Positions 13,392 through 21,811 are shown, counted from the first letter of the stretch. The stretch: DNA of 24,451 nt from an uncultured Oscillospiraceae bacterium (GCA_934636655.1 CAKUAS010000024.1:1-24451); one strand, 5' to 3'. Notes: generated from the letters alone by a model not told the origin. Numbers and translations: made by a program.

Positions 13392-14382
13392 AGTACAGGC
13401 CGTCGCCGGGCAGCTTTCCGCCGACCGACTGCGGATTCATATCATAAAGTGCAGACAGGTATCCGTCGAGGCATTCCTTGAGTTCATCGCCGGTGAGGCA
13501 GCAGATATTGCAGTAAGGCAGAGCCTTGAGCGCAATGGGCGCCTTTACGATCTCATAATTGCCGATAAGCTGAGCTGCCTGCTCGGTGTTTTCGTTTACA
13601 AATTTGACGCTCTCGGCGTATTCCTGCATGAATTTTTCAAGCTGCTGGGGGTACTTCTCGGCAAACTCGGTGCGCACAACGATAACGCCGGTGGCCATGG
13701 AAGCGCCATCGTTTACCTTCTGCCACTCCTCGTTGAGATTAAGTGCAACATTCAGGCCCTCGACCTTTGTCTGGGCCGCGGTGACGAAGGGCTGCGGCAG
13801 CATTGCGATGGCGTTCTCGTCCTGACTTATATAGGACAGCGCCTCGGTGGTATCAGCGCACCACTGGATGGTGGGAGCCTTATCGCCCTCAAGGCCGTTT
13901 GCCTTGAGCAGGTAGCGCAGTGCAAACTCGGGCGTCGCACCCTCGCCGGTGGCATAGAGCTTCTTTCCCGCAAGATCGGCAAAGCTCTTTACGCTGTCGC
14001 CACGCTCAACGATGTACAGGACACCGGTAGCGCATACAGCGAGCACTTTCACACCGCCGTCGGTGTTGTTATACAGGACAGATGCAAGGTTTGCCGGAAC
14101 TGCGGCAATGTCGATCTCACCCTTGGTCAGTGCCGGAGCAAATGCTGTCGCCTCGGTCTGAAGCGAAAACTCATATTTGTTCGCGCTTTCACCCTTATCG
14201 CTATCGTCCATGAGCTTTACCATGCCCATAGCCGTCGGGCCGGTCATTGCGCCGACGCGTATGGTTGTGGGCTCTTCGGCAGCAGCCGGGGTCTCCGTTG
14301 GGGTCGGATCATTTGCCGCACAGCCGGTAAACAGGCATGCAAGCATGAGTACGGCAAGGATAAGTGATATAAGTTTTTTCAT
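13375..14382 (-). CDS. ABC transporter substrate-binding lipoprotein (NitT/TauT-like)
   Basis: Extracellular solute-binding lipoprotein of 335 residues. The signal peptide MKKLISLILAVLMLACLFTGC ends in a lipobox L-F-T-G-C with Cys21 as the lipidated residue; a Thr/Glu/Ala-rich linker follows. The mature part begins TTIRVGAMTGPTAMG and has KGEIDIAAVPANLAS and FADLAGKKLYATGEGATPEF, as in the NMT1/SsuA-like binding proteins. The substrate cannot be told: the group includes nitrate, sulfonate, taurine and thiamine-precursor binders. GAGGTG lies 5 bases upstream of the ATG, overlapping the Crp-type gene's stop; the gap between the genes is 4 bases. Divergent placement next to a hydrogenase operon is not explained. 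Confidence 0.93.
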   Translation of the reverse strand: MKKLISLILAVLMLACLFTGCAANDPTPTETPAAAEEPTTIRVGAMTGPTAMGMVKLMDDSDKGESANKYEFSLQTEATAFAPALTKGEIDIAAVPANLASVLYNNTDGGVKVLAVCATGVLYIVERGDSVKSFADLAGKKLYATGEGATPEFALRYLLKANGLEGDKAPTIQWCADTTEALSYISQDENAIAMLPQPFVTAAQTKVEGLNVALNLNEEWQKVNDGASMATGVIVVRTEFAEKYPQQLEKFMQEYAESVKFVNENTEQAAQLIGNYEIVKAPIALKALPYCNICCLTGDELKECLDGYLSALYDMNPQSVGGKLPGDGLYYAAEK

Positions 14383-14386
14383 TTCT

Positions 14387-15067
14387 TCACCTCATATATT
14401 TTTTTAGCCTTTCGGCATCATTGATACATACGTTTTTTCCGTCCTTAACGATAGCTCCTGTATCGGCAAGCGCATCAAACGCGCGATACAGCGAAGCGCG
14501 CGAAACGTTCAGAGCAAGAGCAAGCTTGTTTAGCGGCATAGGAAGCTCGGCAGACTGCCCCGCGGGAAGGTTATCCAAAAGAAAGCTCGCAAGCCGCTGC
14601 TCGGCGGTACCTGAGCTGAGGAAATATATCTTCTTATTTAAAAACAGTATCCTCTCGGACAGATATTTAATATAATTCTCGGCGATCTGAGGCTCAAAGC
14701 GCATCATGCGCTGGACAAGGCGCTGCGCAAAAAAAAGTATCTCGGTATCGCACAGGGCGCTTATGTCCGTGGCGTACTCGGTCTCGTCGTTAAAAAGTGC
14801 CGCCGCACCAAAGAGCGAAGTCGGGCTGAGAGTGCTCATTATCATTGCATGGCCGCCGGCATTGCCTTTCGTAACTCTCAGGCTGCCGGAAAGCACGACT
14901 CCGAGGCTGCGTGAAAATTCTGTTTTGCTGTATATAAGCTGGCCTTTTTTATAGCTTTTTAGTTCACAGTCGGGCGAAGCCGCGATTTTTTCAATTGTCG
15001 ATACGGGGACAGTATAAAAAATACCAGTCTGTTGAAGCAGCGTAAGCTGCATCGCGCTCAGCTTCAT
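14387..15067 (-). CDS. Crp/Fnr family transcriptional regulator
   Basis: Regulator of 226 residues. The N-terminal cyclic-nucleotide-type beta barrel spans about residues 15-120 (KKGQLIYSKTEFSRSLGVVL and GSLRVTKGNAGG). A long dimer helix around 120-150 follows, then a winged helix with MPLNKLALALNVSRASLYRA (177-196) as the HTH. The N-terminal Cys cluster of Fnr iron-sulphur sensors is not visible: only scattered Cys34 and Cys106 occur, so it is probably not a classical oxygen-sensing Fnr. The ATG at 15067 has GGAGAG 4-5 bases upstream; an in-frame GTG at 15091 would sit in the operator. It heads the operon with the ABC importer and is likely to control its own promoter through the dyad at 15084-15099 (inference). 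Confidence 0.92.
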   Translation of the reverse strand: MKLSAMQLTLLQQTGIFYTVPVSTIEKIAASPDCELKSYKKGQLIYSKTEFSRSLGVVLSGSLRVTKGNAGGHAMIMSTLSPTSLFGAAALFNDETEYATDISALCDTEILFFAQRLVQRMMRFEPQIAENYIKYLSERILFLNKKIYFLSSGTAEQRLASFLLDNLPAGQSAELPMPLNKLALALNVSRASLYRAFDALADTGAIVKDGKNVCINDAERLKKYMR

Positions 15068-15083
15068 AAAGCTCTCCGTTTTT

Positions 15084-15099
15084 TGTCTCACATGAGACA
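15084..15099. promoter_or_regulatory. Candidate Crp/Fnr-type operator, autoregulatory
   Basis: Perfect dyad TGTCTCA-N2-TGAGACA (16 bp), the size and layout expected for a Crp-family dimer. It lies 6-20 bases downstream of the predicted start of transcription and 17 bases upstream of the Crp-type gene's ATG, a position that would block transcription when occupied. Confidence 0.65.
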
Positions 15100-15111
15100 G
15101 TTTTTCTTTTT

Positions 15112-15139
15112 ATTATAGCCGAAAGCCCTGTATTGTCAA
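15112..15139 (-). promoter_or_regulatory. Promoter of the Crp-ABC operon
   Basis: On the minus strand both hexamers are perfect: TTGACA (15139-15134) and TATAAT (15117-15112), spacer 16 bp. Such a strong promoter needs a repressor, which fits the dyad just downstream. Confidence 0.87.
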
Positions 15140-15367
15140 GTATTTCAGCCTGTTCGGATAATTTATTTTTTAACCGGTCAAAAGACGAACATTGCCTGAA
15201 TTCCGTTCTGATTTTTGTTAAAAGTGCATTAAGTTTTACCGGTTTCATTGTTATTTTAGCCAAATGTGCACTTCAAAACCTGTACATTTTCCGCACGTTC
15301 TGTATATTTAAGCATAAAACGGATGCATTTTTTCAGTGGGCTGATATTAACAATTTTAAAACTATTC
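15140..15367. other. AT-rich intergenic region between Crp-ABC and hydrogenase operons
   Basis: No convincing gene. It contains AACCGGT (about 15170) and its inverted copy ACCGGTT (about 15238), a TTGTTAA (15215-15221) and a TTAACAA (15347-15353), which are half-sites like those of Rex but 125 bases apart. Short open frames here have no ribosome binding site and poor codon usage. Confidence 0.6.
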
Positions 15368-15396
15368 TTTACACAAAAATTATTTTTCCTTATAAT
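15368..15396 (+). promoter_or_regulatory. Promoter of the hydrogenase operon
   Basis: TTTACA (15368-15373), 17-bp spacer, TATAAT (15391-15396); transcription start near 15403. The leader of about 55 nt ends with the AGAAAGG ribosome binding site. Confidence 0.76.
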
Positions 15397-15457
15397 TAAA
15401 CTCAGCAAAGCATTTAAAGTGTAACAGTGTGAAAGTTGTATAGAAAGGATGATTGAA

Positions 15458-15937
15458 TTGGTAAAGGTTGATTTCGGCTTTATCGACAGCGTATTAGGGA
15501 AGTACGGCTGCGATAAGACCAGGGTCATTGCTATCATGCAGGAGATCCAAAACGAGTATAAGTTTCTGCCGAAGGATGCACTGAAATATGTCGCGGAAAA
15601 GATCGGCGAGAGTGAAGCCGAGCTTTACGGCGTTGCGACGTTCTATGAGAATTTCTCTATGAACGAAAAAGGCAAGTACATCATAAAGGTCTGCAACGGC
15701 ACGGCGTGCCACGTCAGAAAGTCCGACGATGTTCAGGAAGCACTTTACGCGGCGACCGGACTCAAGCCCGAGGATCACATGTCGGAAGACGGGCTGTTTA
15801 CCATTGAGCGTGTATCCTGCCTTGGCGCATGCGGCCTTGCACCAGTTTGCACCGTAAACGACGTGGTTCACGCTTCCATGACCCCCGAAAAAGCACACGC
15901 GCTTATCCAGGAGTTAAAGGAGGCTGAGAAGGTATGA
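15458..15937 (+). CDS. hydC: [FeFe]-hydrogenase NuoE-like subunit (HydC)
   Basis: Small [2Fe-2S] subunit of a trimeric NAD-linked, electron-bifurcating hydrogenase, 159 residues, cytoplasmic. The fold is the NuoE thioredoxin-like ferredoxin: an N-terminal helical part (ITRVIAIMQEIQN-like) and the C-terminal cluster ligands Cys79 and Cys84 (CNGTAC) with Cys121 and Cys125 (CLGAC). YGVATFYENFSM is the typical NuoE motif. TTG at 15458 is the best start (AGAAAGG 9 bases upstream); the ATG at 15449 abuts the ribosome binding site. The stop overlaps the start of hydB by four bases (ATGA). It passes electrons between the flavin subunit HydB and HydA. Confidence 0.92.
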   Translation: MVKVDFGFIDSVLGKYGCDKTRVIAIMQEIQNEYKFLPKDALKYVAEKIGESEAELYGVATFYENFSMNEKGKYIIKVCNGTACHVRKSDDVQEALYAATGLKPEDHMSEDGLFTIERVSCLGACGLAPVCTVNDVVHASMTPEKAHALIQELKEAEKV

Positions 15938-17811
15938 AGATAGAAAGCAGACAGCAGCTTATAAAATGCCGCGAGGAATTTAAGAAAGCTCTCGACTGTC
16001 AGTATAAGCAGGTAGTTATCTGCGGCGGCTCCGGCTGTGTCGCGGGCGGCTCGCTTAACGTTTACGACAGGATGAAGCAGCTCATGGAAGAGCGCGGACT
16101 GCGCGTCGACGTAGTTTTGCAGCACGAAAGTCACGATGAATCCGTCGGTTTAAAGCACAGCGGCTGCCACGGCTTCTGCCAGATGGGGCCTCTGATGCGC
16201 ATTGAGCCGATGGGGCTCTTGTACATAAAAGTCACAGTCGACGACTGCGAAGAGATAGTCGAAAGGACTATACTCAATGACGAAGTCATTGACCGCCTCG
16301 TTTACCACGAAGACGGCGAAAGCTACGTCCGTCAGGAGGATATCCCCTTCTACAAGCAACAGACCCGTGTTGCTCTTGAGCATTGCGGACATATAAATGC
16401 GGAAAGCGTCGAGGAATACATCGCCGTCGGCGGCTACACCGCACTCGAAAAGGCGCTGTTTGACATGACGCCCGATGAAATAATTGCCGAAGTCTCCGAT
16501 TCCGGACTACGCGGCAGAGGCGGTGCGGGCTTCCCGACCGGCAAGAAGTGGGCTCAGGTCGCCGCTCACAAGGACGCACCGGTAAAATACATCGTCTGCA
16601 ACGGCGACGAGGGCGACCCCGGCGCGTTCATGGACCGCTCCATAATGGAAGGCGATCCGCACAGAATGATAGAAGGCATGATAATCGCCGGTATCGCGAC
16701 CGGCTCCGAAGAGGGATACATTTACGTTCGCGCGGAGTATCCTCTGGCGGTAGAGCGCCTTAAAATGGCGATAGCCGACGATGAAGCGCACGGCATACTC
16801 GGTGAAAACATCCTCGGCTCGGGCAAGAATTTCAGACTGCATATAAACCGCGGCGCAGGCGCATTCGTCTGCGGCGAAGGCTCGGCGCTCACAGCATCCA
16901 TTGAGGGCGAGCGCGGCATGCCCAGAACCAAGCCTCCCAGAAGCGTCGATCAGGGTCTGTTCGATGCTCCGACCTCGCTAAACAATGTCGAGACCTTTGC
17001 AAATGTTCCGCCCATCATCGAGCGAGGCGCGGCATGGTATCGCAGCATCGGTACCGAAAACAGCACCGGCACCAAGGCATTCGCTCTCACGGGCAACATA
17101 AATCACACCGGCCTTATCGAGGTCCCCATGGGCACGACCCTGCGCGAGATAGTATTTAACATTGGCGGCGGTGTTAAAAACGGTAAGTTCAAGGCCGTTC
17201 AGATCGGTGGCCCCTCCGGCGGCTGTCTGACCGAGGAACACCTCGATCTGCCGCTCGATTTTGAGTCTACAAAGAAGATCGGTGCGATCATCGGCTCGGG
17301 CGGCCTCGTCGTCATGGGCGACGATACCTGCATGGTCGAGATAGCCCGTTTCTTCATGAACTTCACAAAGAAAGAGTCCTGCGGCAAGTGCGCGACCTGC
17401 CGCGAGGGCATCCCTAAGATCCAGGCAATACTCGAGCGCATAACCCACGGCGAAGGTAAAATTGAGGACATCGACATGCTTCAGGAGCTGTCAAGCGTCG
17501 TCAAGACCTGCTCGCTGTGCGGTCTCGGCAAGACTGCAACAAACCCCGTTCTCAGTACGCTAAAATACTTCAAGGATGAATACGTTGCGCATATCGTTGA
17601 CAAAAAGTGCCCGGCCGGCGCATGCCGCAGCCTGTGCACTATGGTGATCGACCCGCTCAAGTGCATCGGCTGCACAAAGTGCGCGCGCAACTGCCCTGTC
17701 GGCGCTATCACCGGCGAGCTGCGCAAGCCGCATAAGATCGATCCTGAAAAGTGCATCAAGTGCCGCGAATGTAAAAAAGGCTGCCCGAAGCACGCGATAA
17801 AGGAGGTATGA
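15934..17811 (+). CDS. hydB: [FeFe]-hydrogenase NADH-binding flavin subunit (HydB, NuoF-like)
   Basis: FMN- and NADH-binding subunit, 625 residues, the same size as other HydB proteins, where electron bifurcation between NAD and ferredoxin takes place. Order of domains: an N-terminal [2Fe-2S] thioredoxin-like domain (Cys30, Cys35, Cys78, Cys82); the NuoF core with GLRGRGGAGFPTGKKW (about 191-206) and NGDEGDPGAFMDR for FMN and NADH; an SLBB domain; the [4Fe-4S] site SCGKCATCREG (about 483-493) with a further Cys in TCSLCGLG; and a C-terminal two-cluster ferredoxin with CIGCTKCARNCP and CIKCRECKKGCP. All cluster ligands are intact. It overlaps hydC by four bases, and hydA follows after 4 bases with AAGGAGG inside its last codons. 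The operon has no separate hndB-like gene; its role is taken by the N-terminal domain. Confidence 0.96.
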   Translation: MKIESRQQLIKCREEFKKALDCQYKQVVICGGSGCVAGGSLNVYDRMKQLMEERGLRVDVVLQHESHDESVGLKHSGCHGFCQMGPLMRIEPMGLLYIKVTVDDCEEIVERTILNDEVIDRLVYHEDGESYVRQEDIPFYKQQTRVALEHCGHINAESVEEYIAVGGYTALEKALFDMTPDEIIAEVSDSGLRGRGGAGFPTGKKWAQVAAHKDAPVKYIVCNGDEGDPGAFMDRSIMEGDPHRMIEGMIIAGIATGSEEGYIYVRAEYPLAVERLKMAIADDEAHGILGENILGSGKNFRLHINRGAGAFVCGEGSALTASIEGERGMPRTKPPRSVDQGLFDAPTSLNNVETFANVPPIIERGAAWYRSIGTENSTGTKAFALTGNINHTGLIEVPMGTTLREIVFNIGGGVKNGKFKAVQIGGPSGGCLTEEHLDLPLDFESTKKIGAIIGSGGLVVMGDDTCMVEIARFFMNFTKKESCGKCATCREGIPKIQAILERITHGEGKIEDIDMLQELSSVVKTCSLCGLGKTATNPVLSTLKYFKDEYVAHIVDKKCPAGACRSLCTMVIDPLKCIGCTKCARNCPVGAITGELRKPHKIDPEKCIKCRECKKGCPKHAIKEV

Positions 17812-17815
17812 TGAT

Positions 17816-19495
17816 ATGAAGCACATGGTCATAGACGGCATCAGCTGTGAATTTGAAAATGAACGCAACGTACTTGAGGTCGCACTCAAGCATCATATCG
17901 ACATCCCCAACCTTTGCTACTGCGAAAGCCTTTCGATATACGGCGGCTGCCGCCTCTGCGTTGTTGAGAACGAGCGCGGCGGAGTCGAAGCTGCGTGCTC
18001 GATGAAGCCGAAGGACGGCCTTGTTGTAAAAACGAACACCGCACGTCTGAGAAAGCATCGCCAGATGATATTGGAGCTGCTGCTGGCAGGCCACAGAGCA
18101 GAGTGCACCACCTGCGAAAAGTCCGGCAAGTGCAAGCTTCAGACCTATGCCCGCCGCTACAATGTCACCAACATTCGCTTTGCAAACGATTACTGCAAGC
18201 TCCCGATCGACGACTCCTCCCCTGCCGTCGTGCGCGACCCCTCGAAGTGCATACTCTGCGGCAAGTGCGTGAGAATGTGCTCGGAGGTCCAGAACATTCA
18301 CGCTGTCGACTTTGCCGAGCGCGGTATCGAGACCTATATCTCCTGCGGCTTTGAAAACAAGCTCATAGACACCAAGTGTGTCGGCTGCGGCCAGTGCGCG
18401 GCAGTGTGCCCCACCGGCGCAATTGTAGTTAAAAACGAAGTATCCAAACTCTGGACTGCGATATACGACTCGACCAAGAAGGTAGCGGTCCAGGTCGCAC
18501 CGGCAGTACGTGTCGGCATCGGTGAGGAGTTCGGCCTGCCGGCCTCGCAGCCTGTCATGGGTAAGATAGTCACCGCACTCAAGATGCTCGGCGCAGATTA
18601 CGTTTTCGACACCTCGCTGACGGCAGACCTCACCATCATGGAAGAGTCGGCGGAGTTCATGAATAAGCTCAAGACCGGAGCAAAGCTTCCCATGTTCACC
18701 TCCTGCTGCCCTGGCTGGATAAAGCACGTTGAAAACATGCATCCTCACCTTATGCCTCAGGTCTCTACCTGCGGCTCACCGATGGAGATGTTTGGTGCGA
18801 TACTCAGACAGCATTACACCGACGATGAGCTGTACTCGGTCGCGATAATGCCATGCACGGCCAAAAAGGCCGAGGCCGCGCGTCCCGAGCTCGTAAAAGA
18901 CGGCGAAAGGCTCATCGACCTCGTGCTCACGACGCAGGAGCTTGCAAGGATGATAAAGGAAGCCGGCATAGACTTTGCGGAGCTTCCCGACGCAGAACCC
19001 GACGATCCCTTTGCCGAATACACCGGCGCCGGCGTAATATTCGGCGTCACCGGCGGCGTCACCGAGGCCGTTATCCGCCATGTTCTCGGAACGGTCACCA
19101 CTGAGCAGATAGCAAGCGTCGCCGAATGCGGCGTGCGCGGCCTCGAGGGTATCAAGGCATTTGAAGTCAAGGCCGGTGATCTGACGCTTAAGATTGCCGT
19201 TGCGAGCGGCCTCGGCAATGCCGACAAGCTCATCGAGAAGATAGAAAGCGGCGAAGAGTTCTTCCACTTCGTCGAGATCATGGCATGCCCCGGCGGATGT
19301 ATCGGCGGCGGCGGTCAGCCGGAAGCTTGTTTTGCTCAGAAGCAGATTCGCAACCGCGGAATATTCATCGCCGATGAGGACTGCACACTGCGTTCGTCCG
19401 AGCAGAATACTGCGCTCGACGGAGTTTACGCAATGCTTCGCGGCAGAGCTCACGATCTTCTGCACGTCCATTATCCCGACCACGGTCACGAATAA
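17816..19495 (+). CDS. hydA: [FeFe]-hydrogenase catalytic subunit (HydA)
   Basis: Catalytic subunit, 559 residues, making or oxidising H2 at the H-cluster. N-terminal electron wire: plant-type [2Fe-2S] (Cys34, Cys45, Cys48, Cys61), His-ligated [4Fe-4S] (His93, Cys97, Cys100, Cys106) and two [4Fe-4S] (Cys145/148/151/155 and Cys188/191/194/198). H-domain: L1 TSCCPGW (295-301), L2 MPCTAKKAE (345-353) and L3 EIMACPGGCIGGGG (487-500), all complete. The proton-path residues matching Clostridium pasteurianum CpI Cys299, Glu279, Glu282 and Ser319 are Cys297, Glu277, Glu280 and Ser317. Unusual: the CpI KSPQ segment reads GSPM here (320-323). No C-terminal [2Fe-2S] domain, unlike the longest bifurcating HydA. 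With HydB and HydC it should use NADH and reduced ferredoxin. Maturases HydEFG are not in this window. ATG follows AAGGAGG. Confidence 0.97.
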   Translation: MKHMVIDGISCEFENERNVLEVALKHHIDIPNLCYCESLSIYGGCRLCVVENERGGVEAACSMKPKDGLVVKTNTARLRKHRQMILELLLAGHRAECTTCEKSGKCKLQTYARRYNVTNIRFANDYCKLPIDDSSPAVVRDPSKCILCGKCVRMCSEVQNIHAVDFAERGIETYISCGFENKLIDTKCVGCGQCAAVCPTGAIVVKNEVSKLWTAIYDSTKKVAVQVAPAVRVGIGEEFGLPASQPVMGKIVTALKMLGADYVFDTSLTADLTIMEESAEFMNKLKTGAKLPMFTSCCPGWIKHVENMHPHLMPQVSTCGSPMEMFGAILRQHYTDDELYSVAIMPCTAKKAEAARPELVKDGERLIDLVLTTQELARMIKEAGIDFAELPDAEPDDPFAEYTGAGVIFGVTGGVTEAVIRHVLGTVTTEQIASVAECGVRGLEGIKAFEVKAGDLTLKIAVASGLGNADKLIEKIESGEEFFHFVEIMACPGGCIGGGGQPEACFAQKQIRNRGIFIADEDCTLRSSEQNTALDGVYAMLRGRAHDLLHVHYPDHGHE

Positions 19496-19505
19496 TCAAA
19501 AATCT

Positions 19506-19539
19506 ATCCCTCCATCTCGATGAGATGGGGGGATTTTTT
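19506..19539 (+). terminator. Terminator of the hydrogenase operon
   Basis: 13-bp stem with one G-T-type mismatch (19506-19518, 19522-19534), GAT loop, run of T, 10 bases after the hydA stop. Confidence 0.9.
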
Positions 19540-19587
19540 ACGTTTTTATAAACAATTTCGCAAGCAGTGGATTTTGACACACAGTCA

Positions 19588-19596
19588 TGCTATAAT
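19588..19596 (+). promoter_or_regulatory. Extended -10 promoter of the lipoprotein gene
   Basis: TGCTATAAT, a perfect -10 with a TG extension. A TTGACA lies only 11 bases upstream of the -10, too close to be a -35. The leader is short. Confidence 0.55.
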
Positions 19597-19618
19597 GGCT
19601 CGGAATGGAGTTGATAAT

Positions 19619-21739
19619 ATGCGTAAATTCATAGCCATGGCATTGGCGTTTTGCTGCGTTTTATCCCTTTGCGCCTGCGGCAAGAAGGATAAGGGCGAAA
19701 CCGCGCGCGAATGCGGCGTGTATATAACGATGCAGGCAGCCGACGTTTTCACAGTCTCCTGCGGAACTGATGAGGGCTCGGATTCGTTTGAAAATGCGGA
19801 CAAGTCCGCTATCGCGGCCGGAACCATAATACACTTCGACTTTGCGGGCGACAAGGCCGAAAGCACCGAGAGGGCCGATATCGAATACAACATCAGTATC
19901 TACGATAAAGACCTCAACATCCTTGCCACAAAGTCTTTCGTCGATGATTTTTCAAACAAAGCCCGTGTTGACATCACCGTCACGGAAGATCACAAGATCA
20001 TAAACGCAAACGCCGGAAGCTGCGGCGGCGATGTCGTCGTCGAGATGGCAACAGAGACAGGCGACGACAATGTTTCATACATGTCCCCCACCGTTTTCAT
20101 GCCTGAGCGCAGCGACGCGGCCGATAAGCTCAATGATGCCCTAAAGTCGATGGTGACCGGATACACGACCAAGACATATCAGGATAATTACGGGCATTAC
20201 ACCCAGAACATCGGCGACGGCACAGCCGAAGGTCTCAGCGCATTTTCCATGAACCGTACGATTCGCACCGAGCGCGCGGACAGCTCTGTCGTATCTCTTC
20301 GCATTGTCGATAGAGCCTCTCTCGGCACGGCAAACACGCTTAAAATCAGCGGTGCGATCTTCAATTCACAGACCGGTGAGGCACTTACACTTTCAGATCT
20401 CGGCGACAGCAGAGAGAAGATCTTAAACGCAGTTTCCGAAAAGATCCTTGTCTCGTTTAACGATGACCCTAAATATCAGGGGGTATTCTTTAACGAGGGA
20501 TATTCCGAAACGATCAAGTCGCTGGTATCCGACGGACACTGGTATCTGTCCGCTGAGGGCATCGTCATAATCGCAAACCCGGGAGAGATCGCAGACGCGG
20601 CTGCCGGATTTTACGAGTTCACTGTGCCGTACTCCGAGCTCGGCGACGTAATAAATAAGGACTTTATTCCCACGTCCGACCGCGACGGCTCTGAGGGCGA
20701 TGTCAACGTCGAGCTTGCAGCCGAGAGCAAGGAGGATTTCACCCTGCTCGGCAGCGCCGCGGCAACGGATATGAAGTCAATGCTTCTGACCGCGACCGGC
20801 AATGTCTATGACATCGACGTTTACACGATAAATTACAACGCAAATACGAAAAAATACTCGTTGGTAAAGCAGATTCTCGCTTGCAGCGATATGTCCGACG
20901 GCGCAGCACTTGCGATAAACGCGGAACTTGAGGGTGCTACGCCGACTATGGTCGTTCGCTTTAAGCTCGCCGACGGAACACAGGAGATCCGCCTGCTCTC
21001 TCTGGATGACAGCGGCACTGTCAAGGTGACAGACCCCAACGCCAGCACGGGCACGGTCATCACATCGCGCCTGCCCTACACCGGCGACATTGACAGCGAC
21101 GGTAAAGAAGAAACAATAAGCACTGCTGCCGACGAGCAGGGTATTACCATGCTGAACATTGAAGCCGGCGGCACGACGACCGGCATTGCAACGGGCATAA
21201 AGGATGTAAACAGCATACGCCTGTTCGATCTTGACAATGACGGCGTGCGGGAAATTTACCTTGACGGCAAGGACGAAAAAGGCGAAAGCATAAGCTGCGT
21301 CGCGCTCTACTCACCGGGTGAGAGCCAGCCGCTGCACCTTGCACTGTTTGACAGTCAGAGCTTTGCTCCCGGCCTTATCAAAGAATTTGCCGACGGCAAG
21401 CTCATACTGGATACGGAGATGAACATTCTCGGCACATATAAGGTCAAAAATGTGTACACGCTCGCGGACAAGAGCTTTTCCAAAGCGTCCGGCGACATCG
21501 TTTTTGATAACAACATGACCTATGTCACAACATCTAAGAGCATCACACTTTCAAACGGCAGCCTCCTTGCTACCGGAACGAAACTGCGCTTTACCTCAAC
21601 GGATGGAAGCTCGGTTATAAATTTCGTAACCGACGGCGGTTTCACAGGCTCCATCCCAATTGCAGGCTCCGGCACCGGCTGGACCATCGGCGGTCAGCCC
21701 GATACGAACTATTTCACTTCCCTGCCGTACAAAAACTGA
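19619..21739 (+). CDS. Lipoprotein with DUF3298-like domain and calcium-loop-like repeats
   Basis: Surface lipoprotein of 706 residues; function not known. The signal peptide ends LSLCAC with Cys20 as the likely lipidation site (KKDKG follows). About residues 165-370 resemble DUF3298 (RsiV-like) in the run of GVFFNEGYSETIKSL, then the tryptophan-containing WYLSAEGIVIIANPGEIADA and GFYEFTVPYSEL. Downstream, GDIDSDGKEETIS and FDLDNDGVREIYLDG look like D-x-D-x-D-G calcium-binding loops as in VCBS/FG-GAP proteins. The ATG at 19619 has TGGAG 8 bases upstream; the longer reading from 19520 would begin in the terminator of hydA. It is transcribed alone, between the hydrogenase terminator and its own. 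It may be a sensor-like or adhesive cell-surface protein. Confidence 0.82.
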   Translation: MRKFIAMALAFCCVLSLCACGKKDKGETARECGVYITMQAADVFTVSCGTDEGSDSFENADKSAIAAGTIIHFDFAGDKAESTERADIEYNISIYDKDLNILATKSFVDDFSNKARVDITVTEDHKIINANAGSCGGDVVVEMATETGDDNVSYMSPTVFMPERSDAADKLNDALKSMVTGYTTKTYQDNYGHYTQNIGDGTAEGLSAFSMNRTIRTERADSSVVSLRIVDRASLGTANTLKISGAIFNSQTGEALTLSDLGDSREKILNAVSEKILVSFNDDPKYQGVFFNEGYSETIKSLVSDGHWYLSAEGIVIIANPGEIADAAAGFYEFTVPYSELGDVINKDFIPTSDRDGSEGDVNVELAAESKEDFTLLGSAAATDMKSMLLTATGNVYDIDVYTINYNANTKKYSLVKQILACSDMSDGAALAINAELEGATPTMVVRFKLADGTQEIRLLSLDDSGTVKVTDPNASTGTVITSRLPYTGDIDSDGKEETISTAADEQGITMLNIEAGGTTTGIATGIKDVNSIRLFDLDNDGVREIYLDGKDEKGESISCVALYSPGESQPLHLALFDSQSFAPGLIKEFADGKLILDTEMNILGTYKVKNVYTLADKSFSKASGDIVFDNNMTYVTTSKSITLSNGSLLATGTKLRFTSTDGSSVINFVTDGGFTGSIPIAGSGTGWTIGGQPDTNYFTSLPYKN

Positions 21740-21744
21740 AACTA

Positions 21745-21778
21745 AAAAAATACGCCGCGCTGCGGCGTATTTTTTATG
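21745..21778. terminator. Terminator of the lipoprotein gene
   Basis: Perfect 14-bp arms (21745-21758, 21762-21775), GCT loop, A-run and T-run. The next gene follows within about 35 bases, so it may need a promoter of its own or read-through. Confidence 0.9.
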
Positions 21779-21811
21779 CCATCTGCGGAAAAATATAGCC
21801 GAGGTGATATT

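Noticed and set aside
13264..14367. Long plus-strand open frame across the binding-protein gene (367 residues)
   Set aside because: Antisense shadow of a lipoprotein gene with a clear signal peptide and operon context; no start signals of its own.
15215..15353. Rex-like half-sites TTGTTAA and TTAACAA upstream of the hydrogenase promoter
   Set aside because: The halves are about 125 bases apart, whereas Rex sites need N4 spacing. The best continuous window around either half matches poorly, so no Rex site is called.
15133..15537. Short open frames in the Crp-hydrogenase intergenic region
   Set aside because: Overlapping on both strands, AT-rich, no ribosome binding sites; the promoters explain the region better.
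17756..18748. Minus-strand open frame across hydA (330 residues)
   Set aside because: Antisense to well-conserved iron-sulphur motifs; composition is Ala/Arg/Leu-rich and resembles no family.
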